From the NCBI GenBank assembly GCA_003833135.1, contig QZLH01000779.1, forward strand, positions 36,084 through 54,681: a stretch of 18,598 nt of DNA, in the 5' to 3' direction. Shown here piece by piece: positions 1 to 8,680 of this stretch (its first letter is position 1; each line of letters begins with the position of its first letter). The notes under the pieces were generated by a model, which saw only the letters and a program-made list of their open reading frames with translations, was not told the DNA's origin and searched no databases. Source of the stretch: Oehlia diaphana (Eukaryota; Glomeromycota; Glomeromycetes; Glomerales; Glomeraceae). The translations under genes and the position numbers were made by a program.

Positions 1-357
1 TATAGATAATTTTGGTTGCAATAGGTGGTTTAATAAGGAACTTTTGTAATGTATTTGTATTTTGTTTATTTTTTATTTTTTATTTAATTTAATAAAGTAA
101 AATTAGATTTATGTAAATACAATTATAGTAAACTGCAATACAAATAGTAAATTCAGTGACCAAATCGTATAAATTTCGTGATAAAATCAGTGATTAAATC
201 ATGTAAATTCCATATGAATCCCGTGCAAATTCCGTATCCAAACCATATTTTTAGTGATACGGAATTGTGCATTTTTCCGTATCCTATTAAGATACGTTAT
301 TTCTAAGGAAAAAAATCGTATAAAAACTTTATAAAAAACGTATCCAATTTTTTTATA
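1..357. repeat. Partial inverted-repeat element with CCCTATAAAAAAATT end
   Basis: The stretch holds recurring short motifs (TTCCGTATCC, GATACGGAA, AAATCGTATAAA, AAACGTATCC), partly in inverted orientation, such as TCCGTATCC near 231 facing GATACGGA near 257. It ends at about 357 in AATTTTTTTATAGGGG. Read on the other strand this end is CCCCTATAAAAAAATT, which resembles the CCTATAAAAAATT left end of the element at 7441. I infer the right part of a non-autonomous inverted-repeat element whose other end lies outside the window or is degraded. No coding sequence is visible. Confidence 0.4.
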
Positions 358-1222
358 GGGGTATCATATACATAATTTATGTTTATTCACATTTATTATT
401 CCATAAAAGTATTTTATATTTTATCTTATTATATTGTATTTATTTTCTTAATTGCGATAACATTTGGGGATTAGTACGTAATAAATCTAAAAATTTATTT
501 TCTTTATTAGAATACTTTCTAAAATTATAATACAAAAATTTGAAATTAACCTTGTGATTCAGCTTTATCTCTATATTAGTGCAATTATTAAACAGTGGCT
601 TCCGCTAAAAAAATACATTAAAATCATTATTTGAGAAAGTGATGCAAATTACTGTACCTTGTAATTATAGCAAAGAAGAAAGTGGAGAATATTAAAGGGT
701 ACTAAAAATAATGCCAAAAATATATATAAAGATCAAATTCTATGCTTTTATATCAAATTAGAAAATGCCTCAAAAAATTTAACCATAGTACTTTTCTTTG
801 AATCAAATGTTGCAACAATTTATTGTTAATTTATGTGTCACAAATGTTTGTTGGCGTCTTGTGCTTTCCTATTGTGCAAATCATTATAATCATTGTAATT
901 ACCAAAAAAAATTTGTTCTGCGAAATTCCGGAAAAATCGCAGAATATTTTTATTTGAAAATTTTAAACCTTTTAAAGCAGGAAGAATATAAATAAAAAGT
1001 CCAACCTTATATGATATTAGGCTTATTAGCGAAATTATGGTAATGAAAAATTTATGATAATCAGATAATAAATTCTAGAGAAAGTCCACACTACATATCA
1101 TTATCCTTATTTTCGATTTTTGAAGCGTATGAATATTTTCTTCACGCCCCGAACTTATGTAGCAGAGCAGCATTTTTAACTTGTAGCGGAACAGCTTTTT
1201 CTTCACAACTTTAACATTAGCC
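358..1222. other. AT-rich gene-free stretch
   Basis: I see no convincing gene here. A 65-codon open frame at 798-995 on the plus strand starts with TTG rather than ATG and has no recognisable domain. A short hairpin lies at about 917-945, with TTCTGCGA facing TCGCAGAA around AATTCCGG. A possible splice acceptor (TTTAACATTAG) ends at 1220, directly before the coding-like block that follows. Confidence 0.5.
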
Positions 1223-1408
1223 ATTGGTAATGTCATTGACCTGGAAGCTATTGATGATAATAATGGAGAAATGGGTTCTGATATTATTCCAGCACGAGAA
1301 CAACCTTTAGATCTGGCTGATTTGAATTATGATCATAATGATGTATTAAATGGATTTTTAGATTGTGAAAGAAATTTAACGGAAATTCCAGAGAATCATG
1401 AATCATAA
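1223..1408 (+). pseudogene. Probable terminal exon or remnant of an unrecognised gene
   Basis: A 61-codon open stretch ending in TAA at 1406-1408 has richer composition and a more protein-like reading than its surroundings. It is acidic and hydrophilic, with segments such as VIDLEAIDDNNGEMGSD, PLDLADLNYDHNDV and GFLDCERNLTEIP. The frame stays open upstream only to about 1187, and no ATG precedes it closely; the first in-frame Met lies inside it. A plausible acceptor, TTTAACATTAG, sits at 1210-1220, so it could be the last exon of a gene whose upstream exons I could not find, or a fragment left by a rearrangement or transposon. The protein family is not recognised and no domain is claimed. Confidence 0.4.
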
Positions 1409-1619
1409 CTTTAGTTTTTTTAAACATATATAATAATTTTTACAAATAACGATTGGTGGTAATTTTTAATAGTATTGACGTTAATATTTTATAATATAAT
1501 AACATTTTAATTACAAGTAGTTTATTAAATATGAATAAATAATTGTTTTTTTCAAGATTTGCATAATTTGAACTAAATAATTTTTAAGTTAGTATATTTT
1601 TTAATCAAGGTACACAGAA

Positions 1620-1962
1620 TAGGCCAGTTCATTTCTGATTGTTCGGAATTTTGATCGGGTTTTGAGTCAATAAACATTGGCTGATAGAACTGTGTAACCC
1701 GATCAGTGACCCGATTTTTGCGAACTAAAAAATAGTGGTTTTTTTTTGACTGTGTTTTTTTTCAACGTGTCCGTTGCCTAGTAATATGGCTTAATTTGTA
1801 TATTATGTTATTGTTTATTGCTTATTCGCAATTTTGTAAAAAAAGTATTTTATTAATATAAAAAAATAAGATGATCAAAATAACCGGTCAATACGTACTC
1901 AATTCTGATGTTGATCACATGTTGTGATCAAAAATCCGAACAATCAGAAATGAACTGGCCTA
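1620..1962. mobile_element. 343-bp TA-flanked miniature inverted-repeat element
   Basis: The two ends are inverted repeats of about 35 bp starting GGCCAGTTCATTTCTGATTG. They match at 34 of 35 positions, with a single A/T difference near the inner edge, and each is flanked by TA (1620-1621 and 1961-1962). There is no coding capacity. The TA flank and short length fit a non-autonomous Tc1/mariner-type element, although TA could also be the first bases of the repeat. Inside are inverted copies of a GATCGGGTT/AACCCGATC motif (near 1654 and 1695) and a T-rich stretch. The near-identity of the ends suggests relatively recent activity. Confidence 0.8.
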
Positions 1963-2499
1963 ATGATATACGGCATAACAGTATACAGTATGCCGTCAAA
2001 TACAACCAATACCTTACAGGCTTACACACATGCGGCAAAAATATTTGGAGGTAGTACACTCTTTACGTCATAATGTATTGACGTATTAGGTAATTATCTT
2101 AAGAAATGTCTGCAACCCTATTCGTAACGCCATCAAAACAATGTCACGTGACTTTTGGATAAACAAATCGAAAATTTAGGGATGCTGATGACGCAATCTA
2201 CAAGAAAATTGATTGGCTCAGATTTCACCGAAATAGGAAGTTGCTCAACAGGAGAAATTCCAGAAAAAACAAAAAGAAAAAATACCTTCTTGGTCACATT
2301 TGTACTACTCTAAAATTTACGAATAAAATTATTTTGTAAATTGAGTTAAAAGTTTTTTATTAAATTCGACTTAAATGTAATAAAAATTTGTAATAACAAG
2401 CAAACTGACTTTAATTGGTCGCCGCGGTACTTTATTTATTTTCGAACCAAAAATACTAGTTTTTTTTTTGTTCGGGATTTTGTTGTGTTGCACAAAAGA
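1963..2499. other. Gene-free stretch between two related repeats
   Basis: I find no supported gene. A 43-codon ATG-started frame at 2182-2313 is open but too short and unrecognised to call. The stretch has one GTCACGTGAC palindrome (core 2145-2150), a motif that recurs in transposon sequences elsewhere in this window. Confidence 0.4.
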
Positions 2500-2562
2500 T
2501 CAGCCCAATCAAAAATAATGAAATCAACCAAAAAACTCAACCGACCAGAAATGAACAGGGCT
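2500..2562. repeat. Solo end of an element related to the one at 1620-1962
   Basis: The segment ends in GACCAGAAATGAACAGGGCTA at about 2542-2562. Its reverse complement, TAGCCCTGTTCATTTCTGG, shares the core GTTCATTTCTG and the overall layout of the 1620-1962 terminal repeat (TAGGCCAGTTCATTTCTGA). I could not find a matching left end upstream, so this is either a diverged relative with a decayed partner end or a truncated copy. Confidence 0.45.
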
Positions 2563-2639
2563 AATATATCCCGAATATTAATTTTATTGGTGGATTTTAT
2601 TTAGGTAACAAAGTAGATTTACAAAAGAACACGTAATTA

Positions 2640-3022
2640 TTTGCAGGACAAATACCAAGACCTATAATTTTTTTTTCTTCTTTGGGGGATAAGATTTTGG
2701 GTATTTTGCGGGAATGTAGTTCCTTTTAAATCCTGCTTCTTGGAAATGGGTGTTGCAATGAGCGGAAGCTTTTGTATATAGTATAGATTTTTTCTTCTTT
2801 CTTTTTATTTTTTGTTTTTAGTTGAGTTGATCTCTAGAGGGACCGTAAAGCCGGGCGGGGTGTTATACTACTCTTCTAATGTTCTTTATTTCAGGTTTTT
2901 TAACATCAGCTTTATGGTATATAGTTAGTTTCTAGCTTTGTACTTTTTATGTTTATTAGATTTTTGGTCTTATATACATATTTGTATGTGACATCGTATC
3001 AATAAAGTTGCATAAAAAAAAA
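2640..3022 (+). mobile_element. Probable 3' end of a poly(A)-tailed retroposon
   Basis: The stretch is richer in G than its surroundings (for example GGGACCGTAAAGCCGGGCGG near 2838) and carries long T-rich tracts. It ends with a polyadenylation signal AATAAA at 3001-3006 followed by a run of nine A at 3014-3022. That is how a 5'-truncated non-LTR retrotransposon or a processed transcript inserted into the genome looks. I see no reverse transcriptase coding sequence and no clear target-site duplication, so the left boundary is approximate and the class is inferred. It could alternatively be the 3' untranslated end of a host gene. Confidence 0.45.
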
Positions 3023-3171
3023 TCATTAAATATATAAAATAAACTATATAATAATAAATATCAACACTAGTCGAAGTGTTCACTATTGTGTACATAATGG
3101 AAACATAATGTTATAACAAAATTTCAGTTAATTTGATATCATCATTAGACTGAAACATTAAGAAAATTGAC

Positions 3172-3999
3172 TTACATAAAAATAAAAACATCATGATTTG
3201 CTCTCCAATCATCTGGCTTAGTTGAACTTCTCTCTAGGTATTTCCGACTTATTGAGTACTCTAGAAATACCAATGTAAGGTAAACCTTGATCCACAGAAC
3301 GGAGGGCCCAACAATTGAGCAGAAGAATAAGTGGGTAATAATTCCACATGTACAAATAGGTTCTGCCAAAGAAATAATACGTTCTTCTTTTGACATACTA
3401 CTAACATTTGTGTCTCTATTCTGGGTTAGGTATTTGAAAGTAGTCATTATAACCCCAACAATAAATGCTAAAATTGAGGGTATTAATATGAATAAATAAG
3501 TTGATTTGTCAACATAATTGTATTGAACGGCCATGATATAAAAGACTAAATGAACAAAAAAGTCCAAAAGACATATTATATATAAAGTTAGTATATAGTA
3601 TATAAGGTGATTACGACAAGCATATGGATATAATGATAAAAATATCCATATTAACAGGAAAAAGATTGTATCAAAAATAAGATATATTATGAAAAAGAAA
3701 TCTCCAGTAAATTGGTAAACTCTGACACAGAACCAAATTGTTAAAGATAGCACAAAAGGTTTAAAGGCAAGGAAACAAAATCCAGCATATGTTGTATTTG
3801 TAACTTTCTTTTCCGGTTTAAAATAAAGTACAATGGTATTTACAGTTGATTTAAAGTTAAAGTATACGACAATTGGAATCATTAAGATCATCAAGTCAAA
3901 GATTGACTCAGTAATTTGATTAGATGCTTCTATGTTATCCAGAAGAGCATTTACTGGATAAAAAAATGCAAAGCTGATTGCTAATAAAGGTATAATCAT
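3172..3999 (-). CDS. Polytopic membrane protein of unknown function, 275 aa
   Basis: A single open frame starts at ATG 3999-3997 and stops with TAA at 3172-3174. A longer reading would have to begin with TTG, so I chose the ATG. The protein opens with a hydrophobic stretch that looks like a signal peptide or first membrane helix (residues 1-19). It continues with about six or seven hydrophobic segments near residues 33-50, 72-95, 100-123, 131-157, 166-188 and 213-250. A polar loop at about 190-212 (NRDTNVSSMSKEE) separates the last group, and the tail is polar (SRKYLERSSTKPDDWRANHD). This predicts an integral protein of the plasma or an internal membrane. I recognise no transporter or receptor signature. 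The stop overlaps a good donor-like GTAAGT (minus strand, 3175-3170), so an extra 3' exon cannot be excluded. The long open frame with clear membrane periodicity makes a real gene likely. Confidence 0.65.
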   Translation of the reverse strand: MIIPLLAISFAFFYPVNALLDNIEASNQITESIFDLMILMIPIVVYFNFKSTVNTIVLYFKPEKKVTNTTYAGFCFLAFKPFVLSLTIWFCVRVYQFTGDFFFIIYLIFDTIFFLLIWIFLSLYPYACRNHLIYYILTLYIICLLDFFVHLVFYIMAVQYNYVDKSTYLFILIPSILAFIVGVIMTTFKYLTQNRDTNVSSMSKEERIISLAEPICTCGIITHLFFCSIVGPSVLWIKVYLTLVFLEYSISRKYLERSSTKPDDWRANHDVFIFM

Positions 4000-4668
4000 T
4001 TTGAAATACAAATATTGTAAAATTATAAATATTATCGAAATTCTACACTTCTAAAAATATATTTTGCAGTCCTGGCAAAGTTTTCAGAAATCGCATCAGT
4101 ATTTATACTTTTACCACTCATTTAAGGAATTTAAGGAGGATATTGCTTAGAAATCAGACCATTCACCTAGCTAACAAAAAAGAATAATGATTGCATGTTC
4201 TAAAATCATCCGATCATCATGGTTATATTATAACTATAATTTAGGTTATTGGGCTATAGCGATGATCACAATATTTTGTGAAGACTTGTGATTGGCTGTC
4301 ATTTTTTAAGTTCCAGTTCCTTGAAGCGTTTTGCAGCTAAATTTGGCTGCGATTTACCACTACTCATGTGCCGATCTAAACTGTAATACAATGAAATTCC
4401 ATGGAATCCTCTGCGAAAATCCTGAAAATTCCGCGGAATTTAGAACAATAGCTATCATTTAAATCTGTATATGGAAAGGTTACGTTTTGTATATTGCGTA
4501 CCGTACAATTCAAAAGCATGCTGTAAAAACCACGTCACTTGTTGTAAATCAACATGCTACTTGTTATAAAACAACAAGTCACTTGTTGTTTTTCATGTCG
4601 ATCATACGACTTTGATAATATCACCTTTTCAAACACGAAAATAAAAATAACAAAAAAAGTATTATATA
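4000..4668. other. Gene-free stretch with palindromes upstream of the membrane-protein gene
   Basis: This is the 5' side of the membrane-protein gene, then AT-rich DNA without a convincing frame. It contains small hairpin-forming motifs: GCAGCTAAATTTGGCTGC at about 4333, AATTCCGCGGAATT at about 4427 and a repeat cluster at 4533-4590. No promoter could be assigned with confidence. Confidence 0.4.
4533..4590. repeat. GTCACTTGTTGT direct repeats with a 21-nt palindrome
   Basis: GTCACTTGTTGT occurs at 4533 and again at 4578, 45 bp apart. The second copy forms the right half of AACAACAAGT-C-ACTTGTTGTT (4570-4590), a palindrome perfect except for its central base. A degenerate third copy, CTACTTGTTATA, lies between them. 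It could form a stable hairpin or be a paired protein-binding site; no function is known to me. Confidence 0.55.
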
Positions 4669-5150
4669 TAGGGATTGGAATCGATTATCATTATTAGAAT
4701 CGATTTTAGAATCGATTAATCGTCGATTAATCGTTTATCGAAATTATACTACTGTCGGTCACGTGACTATTGAAATTTTATTAAGATCGACATAAAAATG
4801 TCCTTTTTGGGAATTTTGTACAACATAACTTGAATTTCATTGGGCAACAAAATTTCCTTTTTTGGATTTTTGTTAATGTCACGTGACAACGACCTAACTT
4901 TTTATTAACGGACTACCCCAAAATGTCACGAAACGGCCGGCATTAAGAAATTAAGAAATTAACAATGTGATAAATAATGTGTGACAAATAGGTTTTTGTC
5001 AACCGAAATAAGTAGGGTACGCAGGGGAAATCTTATTAACGCTACTGCGCCACAATAAGTAAATTCGATTTTTATTCGATAATCGATTTAAAATCGATTC
5101 TTATCGATTTTCGATAAATTCGATTATTGTAAAATCGATTCCAATCCCTA
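4669..5150. mobile_element. 482-bp inverted-repeat element with AATCGATT-rich ends
   Basis: The ends are perfect inverted repeats, TAGGGATTGGAATCGATT at the left and AATCGATTCCAATCCCTA at the right, continuing as arrays of ATCGAT and AATCG motifs on both sides (about 4678-4740 and 5068-5142). Direct repeats of 8 bp are not seen outside (ATTATATA against ATCTCATC), so the TA at each end may be the duplicated target. Two CACGTG palindromes lie in the interior (4760-4765 and 4880-4885). No coding frame is present, which fits a non-autonomous DNA transposon of uncertain superfamily. Confidence 0.75.
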
Positions 5151-6460
5151 ATCTCATCTTTAAATCAATATCGATAAGACAGAAATTTGAAATTTTTTTT
5201 TTTTTAAGATTCTGGGTTTTTTTTCAAAAAAAAGATTCTTTTGTCTTTTAATACTTTTTTTTTTTATGTTTAAAAATGCTAAAAACTCGTAAGCATACTT
5301 TTTTTGAATGTGACGAATTTGCTAAGGTTCGTAAACTTTAAATCTACCAAGGTGTGCATTAGTGCATGACGTTGTTGACAAGTGAAAAAAATAAGATTAA
5401 TAATTATAGTCAACAACATTTTAGTCGAACCATCAAGTTCAATGAAATGGATTTGAAATCCGCAAGCATCACTACTATCCGCCATAATCTTTATGAATTT
5501 GCATACTGGAGTTAGAAAACCTTAGTTATCTTCTCAAACATCCGAGAAAATGAATAGAAAATTGTAGTTTGGAGCAATGAATCTTGATATCTTTATTTAA
5601 AAACAACTTTCACCATTGAACTTGATGCAGTCCTAAAGAAAAATATAATGTTAGTCATTTTTTTACCTTTAGTTAAGTAAGGCATTTCCAGTGTAATAGT
5701 TTTATGATACGGTCCATTATTACTGTAGGAAGAATATTAATGCAAAGAAATATCTAGAAAATCTTCAAAATCATTTTTTCCTTTCTATGATCAAATATTT
5801 ATTTAATGTATTACAAGCTGTAACCTGTTGTGTTGCAACAAAATTAAATGAGTTTAAATCAATATAAAATTGGGTTTTATATTTAGATAAATTAAATCTT
5901 ATTATATTAACATATTTTTTTATTTTATTTTAAGCTACTTATATAACTAAAAAAAAAATCATACAATGCATATTTATTCAATAAAAGATATTTTATTTTA
6001 ATTATATTGCCGAACCAAGCCAAAGAAATGAAAGAACGAAAAAATGAAAAAATGAAAAATCACGCTTATTGTAGGACTATAGCATCAATCCGACCTGTAA
6101 ATTTTCCTCTTTTTCTTTCATTATTTGTTTTTATATATAAGAACGAATTATTAAGTAAAAGAGTACCTAGGTTTAGTTTAGTGAAATCTATTGCTTCTAT
6201 GGATTCTGATCTGATCACTGATCTATGCCTAAAGACGAAATAAATAATAACGATAATATGCCTATATATAAAAAAAATGGATAAAATAAATAATAAATTA
6301 CATAAAAGCATATTAGTATAGATTATTACAATCAGATATCTCTATAAAAGACCACCCTCCGGGTCGGTTCCAAGCTTATAAACATCATCTCTAATTATTT
6401 TACCTTATTTTACCTTTATAAATTCTAGATGCATATGATCCAAAGGAGTGTGCAATTATG
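5151..6460. other. AT-rich gene-free stretch
   Basis: No supported gene. Short frames at 5279-5485 (minus, 68 codons) and 6007-6311 (both strands) have no recognisable domain, and the sense and antisense frames at 6007-6311 are mutually overlapping. There is a 14-bp inverted pair, CATCAAGTTCAATG near 5430 facing CATTGAACTTGATG near 5614, about 180 bp apart, which could be remains of an element. Confidence 0.4.
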
Positions 6461-6474
6461 GAGGTCTGACTGTA

Positions 6475-6665
6475 TAAAGAGAAAAAAACCGGGATGAAAA
6501 ATATTAAAAATTCAGTTTTAAAAAAATTGGAAAATAATACCAAAAAAATCAGGTAAAAAAAAAAAGAAACCGAAAAAAATAGTATTTATAAAAAAGATCC
6601 AGTCTAAAAGAGACTAAAAAAAAAGATCCAGTCACAGTAAAAAAAGACTGAAAAAAGATCTTAAA
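6475..6665. repeat. Purine-rich tract with AAAAAGATCCAGTC direct repeats
   Basis: The plus strand is almost entirely A and G over nearly 200 bp. The sequence AAAAAGATCCAGTC occurs twice (about 6591 and 6622), followed by a third partial AAAAAAGATC near 6653, with GAGACT and AAGACTG variants between. The strand asymmetry and short repeats suggest an expanded low-complexity repeat rather than a gene. Confidence 0.5.
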
Positions 6666-6702
6666 ATCAATGTTCGGATAAGCTACGTTAACCACATCAT
6701 CC

Positions 6703-6880
6703 TGAAAGGGTGGAATGACTGAAAATGAAAATGATTAATAAAATGAGTTAAGCTTTTTTTCGTTAAATAAATATTCGGATATTATCGAATATAAATTTTT
6801 TGGGAATTGGGAAAACATGGAATGTTATACGTAAAATAAAGGGTTCTATTTTCATAATAAAGGATGACATTCCACTTTCG
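6703..6880. repeat. Possible decayed short inverted-repeat element
   Basis: GAAAGGGTGGAATG at about 6704-6717 faces CATTCCACTTTC at 6868-6879. The arms match over 12 bases with a 2-base insertion, and the pair encloses roughly 150 bp of AT-rich DNA. No target duplication is clear. This may be an old miniature element or chance. Confidence 0.25.
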
Positions 6881-7329
6881 CATTTCCAATTCATGCAATT
6901 CTTTTAAAACATTTCATTACTTTTTTTTAATGAATTATGATCTTTGTTACCACTTACCAGCATAATATAAAATAATTGTAAAATGGGTGTCGGAAAATGC
7001 AAATTTTCTCATCTGGAATTACACATGTGTTTACTTTTGACCCACATCGCCTGAAATACTTAAATTAATAATGATAGGATGTGTAATACACGTTCATTAA
7101 TAGCTTAGGTACTATATATTTAAGAATGTCTTTTATACTTCTATATCCCGCTTTTCCAATTGCACTAATTATATTTAAAATCAACATAAGAAAATATAAT
7201 TGCGTTTAAATTATTTGAACAATTATGATTTTAACTAATATTAGTTCCCGTATTATATATACCAATTAATTTAATTAAGAATTAAATCTTCCATTTTTCA
7301 AAATATCATTGGCCATACAATCTACATAT

Positions 7330-7432
7330 ATGAGTGAGTGTCAGTATACATACTAACCCTTCCTGATGAAGCCACGAAGGACCAGTGCTGCAGGGTGCAG
7401 CCTGCAATCAGCCCATAGACAGACAGACTGAT
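7330..7432. repeat. GC-rich island, possible retroposon fragment
   Basis: A block with about half GC (for example CTTCCTGATGAAGCCACGAA and GACCAGTGCTGCAGGGTGCA) stands out sharply from its AT-rich surroundings and directly precedes the element at 7441. It contains CTGCAGGGTGCAGCCTGCA, which can fold back on itself, and a short ACAGACAGACTG repeat. No open frame of useful length crosses it. The compositional contrast suggests a piece of a mobile element, but its class is not recognised. Confidence 0.35.
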
Positions 7433-7440
7433 TGTTTCTA

Positions 7441-7637
7441 CCTATAAAAAATTTTTATCTGAATATTTCCATTACTTCTCCGTATCTTACGTAAAAATTC
7501 CATGAATATGATACATTCATGGATATCCGTGTTAGCGAGATGAAAATTTCCGTGATTTAAGGTTATAAATTCCATGAAAATGATATATTCACGGGAAAAA
7601 CATGGAAAGATAAAACACAGGTCAGATTTTTTACAGG
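7441..7637. mobile_element. About 200-bp inverted-repeat element with CCTATAAAAAATT end
   Basis: The left end CCTATAAAAAATTTTTATCTG faces ATTTTTTACAGG at 7626-7637, giving short imperfect terminal repeats. Inside are two related units, AATTCCATGAATATGATACA (about 7496) and AATTCCATGAAAATGATATA (about 7568). The first forms a hairpin with ATTCATGG. The same end type closes the repeat at 1-357. This fits a small non-autonomous element; the exact boundaries and target duplication are not certain. Confidence 0.45.
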
Positions 7638-7853
7638 GCTATTAAAACACTAATATGATTTTACATACATATTAAGATTTAAGATTGATTTCTTTAATTT
7701 CTATTATTAACATTATTTAGAGAATTATTATATGATACATGAAAGGATTTTATGTCATAAAAAAAGTGCATAACTATCGATAATGATTCATAATTCCAAG
7801 TTTTATCCATCTTGTTAGATCATTAATAAATTAAATAGACTAAATTTTTAGAT

Positions 7854-8341
7854 TACACAGTGAAATTCGATAAACCAGATCTATCAGTTTCACTAAAAAT
7901 ATCCCGTATATTGGGATATCCAGTTTAGCGAAAAATTTTTGATATAGTGAAAATATATTATAATGAATTTTTAAAAATTTTTCATGTTAATAAAACGCCA
8001 TAATTTAATTTTTCATCTTAGTTTTAAGTCCTAGATTTCATGAAAATAATATATAATTTCAGCCGGAATTAAGATTTTTATAATTCTGGCCAAAATTAAG
8101 ATTTACCACATCACGTTAATTAAATTTGATTGGTTGAAGATCACGAGATGCAGTTTATCGAATCATTTTTACTATAGCTGGTTAGAAAATTGATCTGTTA
8201 TAGCGAATATCGAGCTTTTACTAGTAAACTCTAGTATATCAAAACTATTTTAATATACGTGATTTGGTTCCAGCAAAAAAAATCCAGTTTAGATCCAAAT
8301 CTGGTTTATCGAAGATCCGGTTTATCGAATTTCACTGTGTA
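7854..8341. mobile_element. 488-bp TA-flanked pogo-like miniature element
   Basis: The terminal inverted repeats are CACAGTGAAATTCGATAAAC and onward, matching at 26 of 27 positions. Each is flanked by TA (7854-7855 and 8340-8341). A CAGTGAAA..TCGATA start and a TA target are typical of the pogo/Fot1 branch of Tc1/mariner elements. The interior has further related motifs (TATAGCGAATATCGAG near 8199, CTCTAGTATATC near 8230) but no transposase frame, so the copy is non-autonomous. Its right end lies 340 bp beyond the kinase stop codon. A small hairpin, GCCGGAATTA facing TAATTCTGGC, lies at 8062-8090. Confidence 0.8.
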
Positions 8342-8680
8342 TTTCGATTATTAATTATTTTTTTTGTTTTCAAACAAAATATATTGTTATTTATTTAATC
8401 TCATATGTGAAAAGAAAAAATCTTGAAAATTTGAAATCATAAATTATGATATAGCTTAAATAATATCAATAAAAATAAATTTAAAATAAACTTTAAAATA
8501 AAATTTTATTTATTTATTTATAATAATAATATAACCTTTAAGTTAATAATTTATACATATAAAAATTATTTAAATTACAAACTAAGAATTTCTTTTTACT
8601 CCTAGTGTTTAAATAATTCAATTTAAAAAATTTTAAAACAAAATAAATGATATTTCCTTTAGTTTAATTTATAAAATAAT
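8342..8680. other. 3' flank of the kinase gene
   Basis: This AT-rich stretch follows the kinase stop codon on the minus strand. It has AATAAA-type signals on that strand around 8505-8520, which would be suitable for polyadenylation but are common by chance at this composition. The part at about 8560-8680 is also found next to the pseudogene at about 14180-14283, showing that the duplication reached beyond the coding region. Confidence 0.45.

Noticed and set aside
798..995. 65-codon plus-strand frame
   Set aside because: It begins with TTG, has no recognisable domain and contains an inverted repeat; it is not supported as a gene.
2182..2313. 43-codon ATG frame between two repeats
   Set aside because: Short, unrecognised and without splice or homology support; probably chance.
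3287..3499. Plus-strand frame opposite the membrane-protein gene
   Set aside because: It is a shadow of the minus-strand coding sequence.
5279..5485. 68-codon minus-strand frame starting with a plausible ATG
   Set aside because: The first 22 codons look protein-like, but the rest is low-complexity and no domain or splice pattern confirms it.
6007..6311. Overlapping sense and antisense frames
   Set aside because: Neither has recognisable features, and the plus frame needs a TTG start; AT-rich chance openness is enough to explain them.
6350..6380. GGGTCGGTTCCAAGC resembling a Pol III internal promoter box
   Set aside because: It departs from the B-box consensus, and no A box or tRNA fold is present.
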